A stretch of DNA of 54,439 bases. Source: Actinomycetes bacterium (GTDB taxonomy: Bacteria > Actinomycetota > Acidimicrobiia > Acidimicrobiales > Ilumatobacteraceae). A model generated the notes under the pieces. That model did not search any database. It was not told the DNA's origin and saw nothing but the letters and a program-made list of their open reading frames with translations. Both the position numbers and the translations under genes were made by a program. Below are positions 49,783-54,439 of the stretch, in pieces. Position 1 is the stretch's first letter; the number at the start of each line of letters is the position of its first letter. Location: positions 1-54,439 of the forward strand of contig JANXUX010000350.1 of the NCBI GenBank assembly GCA_025351965.1, in the 5' to 3' direction.

Positions 49783-51054
49783 TCAGCCGGCCGGCCAGAT
49801 GACCTTGCCGTCGGCGTCGTACAGCGACTTGGCGAGAGCCGCGTCGTAGTCCTTGCCGTCGGTCGGTGCACCGTCGGGCCACACACCCGCCGCGTCGTAT
49901 GCGGCGTACTCTGCCTCGAACACCGACGGGTCGATGAGGCCGATCGGCTCACCGGTCGGCGTGCTCTCGGTGACGACCTTGATCTCGGCCTTCCAGCGAT
50001 ACAGCTCGCCGGCCTCGGTCAGGTAGTTCTGGTTGCCGGCGGCGTCGATCGCGGCGACGGAGATCTTCACGGCACCCTCGGGATCAGCGATGGCGTCCTC
50101 CATGCCGTGCAGGGCGGCACGGGCGAAGTCCTCGACCACCGTCGGGTGCTCCGCGGCGTAGGACTTCGAGGTGTAGATCAGGCCGAACGATCCGGGGGTG
50201 TCGCTGCTGACCGGATCGAACAGGTTGTACTTGACGCCTGCAGCGTCGAGCTGACCCGGCTCGTTCGACTTGTAGACCGGCAGGGCATCGATGCCTTGGG
50301 CGAGCTGCGCCACGGGGTCGTACCCGTCGAGGAGGATCTCCTTGTAGTCGACGCCACGCTTCAGGCCGGCCTTGGCGAGCATTGCGACGATCGACGGGGG
50401 CAGGTCGCCCTTGACGCCGATGGTCTTGCCGTTGAGGTCCTCCAGCTTGGTCGCACCACCATCGGGGGTGACGAGGGCTTCGATGGGGGCCTTGCCATAG
50501 TCGACGAGGGCCACGTACTCGGCGCCGTCGACGCTGTAGTTGAGGATCTCGCTGTAGCTACCGGCCGAGGAGAACTGGGCGGTCCCGGCGGCCACGAGTG
50601 GATAGTTCGAGGTCGAGAACCCGGGAGTGAGCTCCACGTCGAGGCACATCTTGTCGAAGTAGCCCTTGTCCTTGGCCACGACGACGTCGACGATCGACGC
50701 AGACGCGGCGAAGTCGAAGCTGCTGATGTAGCTGATCTTGCCGGCGGCCTTGTTCTCGGCGCAGCGTGCGTCGGAGATGCCCTTGGCGGTCACGCCGTCG
50801 CCGGTCGCCATCGTGTCACCGGTCGCCATCGAGTCACCGGTCGCCATCGTGTCGCTCGTGGCGGTCGCATCGCTCGTCGCCGTTGCATCGCTCGTCGCCG
50901 TTGCATCGCTGGTCGCCGTTGTGTCGGCAGTGCTGGCCGCTGGTGCGCTGGTTGCGGCAGTGTCGGTCTTGGCGTCGCTGCCGCACGCCGTTGCGGCGAG
51001 GGCGAGTACGGCGAGTACTGCTCCGGTCTTGATCCGCTTGTTCACGCTGATCAT
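49783..51054 (-). CDS. NMT1/SsuA-type ABC substrate-binding lipoprotein
   Basis: A 423-aa lipoprotein from ATG 51054, with AAGGAG upstream. The signal ends in LAATACGS, followed by a linker of 6-residue repeats (TSDATA, then TGD-type). The ligand domain has ISYISSFDFAASASIVDVVVAKDKGYFDKMCLDVELTPG, as in NMT1/THI5-like proteins for nitrate, sulfonates, taurine or pyrimidine precursors. It is the last gene of the run ureF-ureG-ureD-ATPase-permease. The ligand cannot be assigned; a nitrogen compound is plausible from context. Confidence 0.92.
   Translation of the reverse strand: MISVNKRIKTGAVLAVLALAATACGSDAKTDTAATSAPAASTADTTATSDATATSDATATSDATATSDTMATGDSMATGDTMATGDGVTAKGISDARCAENKAAGKISYISSFDFAASASIVDVVVAKDKGYFDKMCLDVELTPGFSTSNYPLVAAGTAQFSSAGSYSEILNYSVDGAEYVALVDYGKAPIEALVTPDGGATKLEDLNGKTIGVKGDLPPSIVAMLAKAGLKRGVDYKEILLDGYDPVAQLAQGIDALPVYKSNEPGQLDAAGVKYNLFDPVSSDTPGSFGLIYTSKSYAAEHPTVVEDFARAALHGMEDAIADPEGAVKISVAAIDAAGNQNYLTEAGELYRWKAEIKVVTESTPTGEPIGLIDPSVFEAEYAAYDAAGVWPDGAPTDGKDYDAALAKSLYDADGKVIWPAG
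50803..50928. repeat. 18-bp tandem repeat (7 units) in lipoprotein linker
   Basis: Seven 18-bp units encode the linker on the minus strand in two sub-types, one giving TSDATA and one giving TGD-M-A variants. This is an independent array from the 24-bp one in the BMP lipoprotein, though the result (a Thr/Ala/Ser tether) is similar. Confidence 0.85.
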
Positions 51055-51113
51055 GGTGCTCCTTGATTGTCTGGTGGTGGGTTTGCTGGGTTTGGGAGAA
51101 CTGGGTGGGTACT

Positions 51114-51988
51114 TCAGCGGCGCTGGCTGCTGTGCCAGTGCAGGACGAATCGCTCGACGGTGCTGATCAGGATCGTGGCTGCGGCGCCGATGAAGGCGAG
51201 GACGTAGATCGAGCCCCACAGCTGCATGCGCAGGGTCGGGCGGGCCTGGGCGAGCTTGATCGAGTAGCCCAGGCCGGAGACACTGCCGGCGTAGATCTCG
51301 CCGAGGACGGCACCGATCAGCGCCAGACCAACAGCGATGCGCGCCGCGGAGAACAGGTTCGGCAGCGCCGACGGCAGACGGAGACGGACGAAGACCTCGC
51401 GCCGACTCGCATCGACGGAGCGGGCCAACTCGATCAGGTTCGGGTCGACCGAACGCATCCCGGCGACACCGTTGATGAGGAACGGTACGAAGCAGACCAG
51501 CGAGGTCATCACCAGGATCGACTTGAGGCCGAAGCCCTGCCAGATCACGATCGCCGGCGCGTAGGCGATGATCGGTGTCACCTGGACGAGCACGACGAGC
51601 GGCATCGACGCGCGTTCGATGAAACGGGAGTGGGCCATCACGGTCGCGCCGATCATCGCCAGCACGAACGCGATCGCGAAGCCACAGAACGCCTCCCACA
51701 GCGTCGTGCGCGCGTTACGGACGTAGTACGACTTGTCGCCGTTGATGCTCGACAGGATGTCCGACGGCCGGGGCAGCACGAACTTCTGGATGTCGAAGAT
51801 CTTGACCCCGAACTGCCAGATCAGGAAGAACGCGATCACCCCGACGACCGGCGCGGACATCAACACGATGCGGCGGACGTTGGCCAAGCCGTTCGCGACC
51901 TCGGTGCCATCCGGACTGTCGCTGGACGGCGCGTCGGGACCCGGCAACATCGCCGCGCTCGACATGCTGAACGTGCTGCCGACGCTCA

Positions 51989-51989
<1 letters not shown>
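51114..51989 (-). CDS. ABC permease, SsuC/TauC-type
   Basis: A 291-aa inner-membrane permease from ATG 51989, overlapping the ATPase stop (TGATG). About six helices; the EAA coupling loop reads ELARSVDASRREVFVRLRLPSALP near 190. An Ala/Ser/Asp-rich cytoplasmic tail precedes the first helix. It forms a transporter with the adjacent ATPase and lipoprotein. Confidence 0.93.
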
Positions 51990-52798
<809 letters not shown>

Positions 52799-52847
52799 CG
52801 ACTTCCCCCCTCTGCTCGATCGATCATTCGGTTATATCAAGGAATTG

Positions 52848-53645
52848 TCACGCCGAGGTTTCATATCGGTCAAATGCCGTCGCAGGGTCATCGAGGATGC
52901 CGGAAGCCCGCTCGAGGCCGAGACGGGCCAGGGCGTCGCGGGCCCGGTCGAGATCATCGCCGAGAGCGATCCACGCTGTGCACGCTGGGTTGAGTGGATA
53001 CCTTACGACGCGCAGACCGGCCTCGATCGACGATGCTGCGGTCAGTACCGGTCCACCGACCGCGACGGCTGTCACGGCTACCCGAGCGCTGCCGTGGCGT
53101 CCGATCCCAGCGGTCGCCGGGTCGAAGGTGACGCTGTGGCGCAGTATGGGACGGCCGCCGACGGAGAACCGCTGATGCATGCTCAACCGTCCACCGACCT
53201 CGTCGTGGCGGCCGAGGACCACTTCGTCGACCCAGCGGACCGGCCCCGCGTCGACGTCGATGTCCACGGTCGTGGTCAGGGTGTGATCACTGCCGCGCAC
53301 GGACACGAGCGGCTCCGGCCACCAGTCGAGCGATGCCCCGGCGGCCAAGACCGCGCCGACCGTCGCGGTCGAACCCGATGACCCGCAGGGGCCCGGTTGG
53401 GCCAGCGATGCCGCAACCGAGCGGACCGTGAGCGCAGCGCCCGCGCCGACGTCGATCGAGGTCCGCAATCGGTCGCCGCAGAGCGGTCCGGCGGCTCCAC
53501 CGACGAGGTGCACCTCCAGCCCGGAGCCGGCGCCGGTGTCCTCGGACGTCACGCGGAGCAGCAACGGCGCCTCGCCGAACAGCGTCGTCGGGACAGTGCG
53601 GCCACGTCCGTCGAGCGCAGCGACCAGCCGCGCGGTGGAGTCCAC
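52848..53645 (-). CDS. ureD: urease accessory protein UreD
   Basis: A 265-aa UreD/UreH-family protein. The landmarks are LHLVGGAAGPLCGDRLRTSIDVGAGAALTVRSVAASLAQPG-like order (given here in short pieces), WWPEPLVSVRGSDH, and VDEVVLGRHDE. UreD binds apo-urease and helps load nickel with UreF and UreG. It follows UreG on the same strand by 18 bp. The protein is diverged and short, typical of actinobacterial UreD. The urease structural genes are not in the window but would be expected just beyond its right edge. Confidence 0.87.
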   Translation of the reverse strand: MDSTARLVAALDGRGRTVPTTLFGEAPLLLRVTSEDTGAGSGLEVHLVGGAAGPLCGDRLRTSIDVGAGAALTVRSVAASLAQPGPCGSSGSTATVGAVLAAGASLDWWPEPLVSVRGSDHTLTTTVDIDVDAGPVRWVDEVVLGRHDEVGGRLSMHQRFSVGGRPILRHSVTFDPATAGIGRHGSARVAVTAVAVGGPVLTAASSIEAGLRVVRYPLNPACTAWIALGDDLDRARDALARLGLERASGILDDPATAFDRYETSA

Positions 53646-53663
53646 GATCGATCCCGCGTGTCG

Positions 53664-54398
53664 TCAGCGCTGCGGCTGCGGCGCACGCCAGCGGTCGAGG
53701 CAGGCGAGCACCCATTCGGCCACGGCGCTCGCACCGTCGGGCTGGACGAGCGAGGTGAACGCGATCGGCAGCGCGCCACGGCGCAGTTTGGCGTCACGGT
53801 CCATCACGCCGAGATCGGCGTGCACGAGCGGGGCGAGGTCGGTCTTGTTGATCACCAGGAGGTCAGCCGTGGTGACGCCGGGACCGCCCTTGCGGGGCAC
53901 CTTGTCGCCGCCGGCCACGTCGATCACGAATATCTGCTCGTCGACGAGGGCGCGGGAGAAGATGGCCGTGAGGTTGTCGCCACCACTCTCGAGCAGGCTC
54001 AGCTCGACACCCGGGTGCGACGCCTCGAGTTGCTCGAGCGCGTCGAGGTTGGCCGAGATGTCGTCGCGGATCGCTGTGTGCGGGCACGCGCCCGTCTCGA
54101 CCGCGACGATGCGGTCGTCGGACAGCACCGCCATCCGGCGTAACGCCTCGGCGTCCTCGGTGGTGAAGATGTCGTTGGTGACGACCACCATCGAGACCCG
54201 CTCGGCGAGCAGCCGGCAGAGCGCGGCGACGAGCGCCGTCTTGCCGCTGCCGACGGGTCCGCCGATACCGATCCGCAGCGGACGACCGACGGGGTCCGCC
54301 GGCATCTCCGCCTGATCGGAGTGGTGATCGTGATCGTACTGGTGGTCGTGCCCGTGGCCGCCGAGGGCAGACGAGCTCGGTAGGTGATCAGGAGGCAA
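53664..54398 (-). CDS. ureG: urease accessory GTPase UreG
   Basis: A 244-aa GTPase starting at a TTG five bases after GTGAGG; no ATG or GTG gives the His-rich N-terminus. That region ([12 protein letters not shown]) can hold nickel. P-loop GGPVGSGKT covers residues 46-54, the metal-binding CPH motif is in [11 protein letters not shown], and the G4 motif is NKTD. UreG hydrolyses GTP during nickel insertion into urease. It overlaps the end of UreF by 11 bp. Confidence 0.95.
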   Translation of the reverse strand: MPPDHLPSSSALGGHGHDHQYDHDHHSDQAEMPADPVGRPLRIGIGGPVGSGKTALVAALCRLLAERVSMVVVTNDIFTTEDAEALRRMAVLSDDRIVAVETGACPHTAIRDDISANLDALEQLEASHPGVELSLLESGGDNLTAIFSRALVDEQIFVIDVAGGDKVPRKGGPGVTTADLLVINKTDLAPLVHADLGVMDRDAKLRRGALPIAFTSLVQPDGASAVAEWVLACLDRWRAPQPQR

Positions 54399-54439
54399 AG
54401 AGCCTCACCTCCCAGGTGCCGTGGTGCTCGGCGAGCACG
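54388..54439 (-). CDS. ureF: urease accessory protein UreF, C-terminal end only
   Basis: The last codons read [16 protein letters not shown] and then stop; the rest lies beyond the window edge. The EVRLFAS ending is the usual C-terminus of actinobacterial UreF. It overlaps the UreG start, in the normal ureF-ureG order. UreF bridges UreD and UreG in the nickel-loading complex. Confidence 0.7.
   Translation of the reverse strand, partial: VLAEHHGTWEVRLFAS

Noticed and set aside
52799-52847. GlnR-type nitrogen operator between ureD and the ABC ATPase gene
   Set aside because: GTGAC and ATAACC are present but their spacing and order do not match the usual GlnR box.

Overview
The window is GC-rich, densely coded DNA from a free-living actinobacterium. 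The evidence is the high GC with GTG and TTG starts, an F420-type luciferase-like oxidoreductase, Ala/Thr/Ser-rich lipoprotein linkers, an ECF42-type sigma factor with its DGPF partner, leaderless-type promoters, and many acyl-CoA, SDR and TetR genes. A member of Acidimicrobiia (Ilumatobacter-like) would fit, but that lineage is an inference.

Layout. 1-15.6 kb is general metabolism and signalling: a cut amidohydrolase, an acyl-CoA dehydrogenase with a divergent TetR, an SDR, a lone ATP-grasp protein behind two structured repeats, a winged-helix protein, NDH-2, a DUF2520 protein, an MBL hydrolase, an F420-type oxidoreductase, a large secreted subtilase, and a PspC-kinase/LuxR regulator pair with a divergent PspC membrane protein. 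15.7-41.6 kb is a large catabolic island. It holds a VanA-type Rieske oxygenase divergent from an AtzA/TrzN-type amidohydrolase, a VOC-VOC-SnoaL-aldo/keto reductase run, an inserted ECF42/YCII pair, and then a 16-gene minus-strand run. That run is VOC, GntR, cupin, HyuA, HyuB, acyl-CoA ligase, Rieske oxygenase, RraA, a BMP-type ABC importer (4 genes), flavin reductase, MDR reductase, methyltransferase and a second amidohydrolase. An acetamidase/formamidase gene sits just upstream. 41.7-49.7 kb has a diguanylate cyclase with a lipoprotein, a TetR/epimerase pair around a perfect 31-bp palindrome, and a scarred zone (broken cupredoxin gene, IS21-like end fragment, 650 bp without an intact gene). 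49.8-54.4 kb has an NMT1/SsuABC-type importer directly downstream of ureF-ureG-ureD.

How the genes work together. Five copies of a TGGTCnGACCA palindrome, the type of site read by FCD-class GntR regulators, lie in front of the island's transcription units, and a GntR-FCD gene is the second gene of the main operon. I read the island as one regulon for importing and dismantling a ring compound, probably nitrogen-containing: oxygenation by two Rieske enzymes, VOC-type ring chemistry, hydrolytic deamination or ring opening by two paralogous amidohydrolases, ATP-driven imide/lactam opening or carboxylation by HyuAB, amide hydrolysis by the formamidase, CoA activation, and RraA-type C-C cleavage. 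The urease accessory genes at the right edge would fit a nitrogen-scavenging lifestyle, but no link to the island is shown. The substrate cannot be read from sequence. No Rieske reductase or ferredoxin gene is present in the window.
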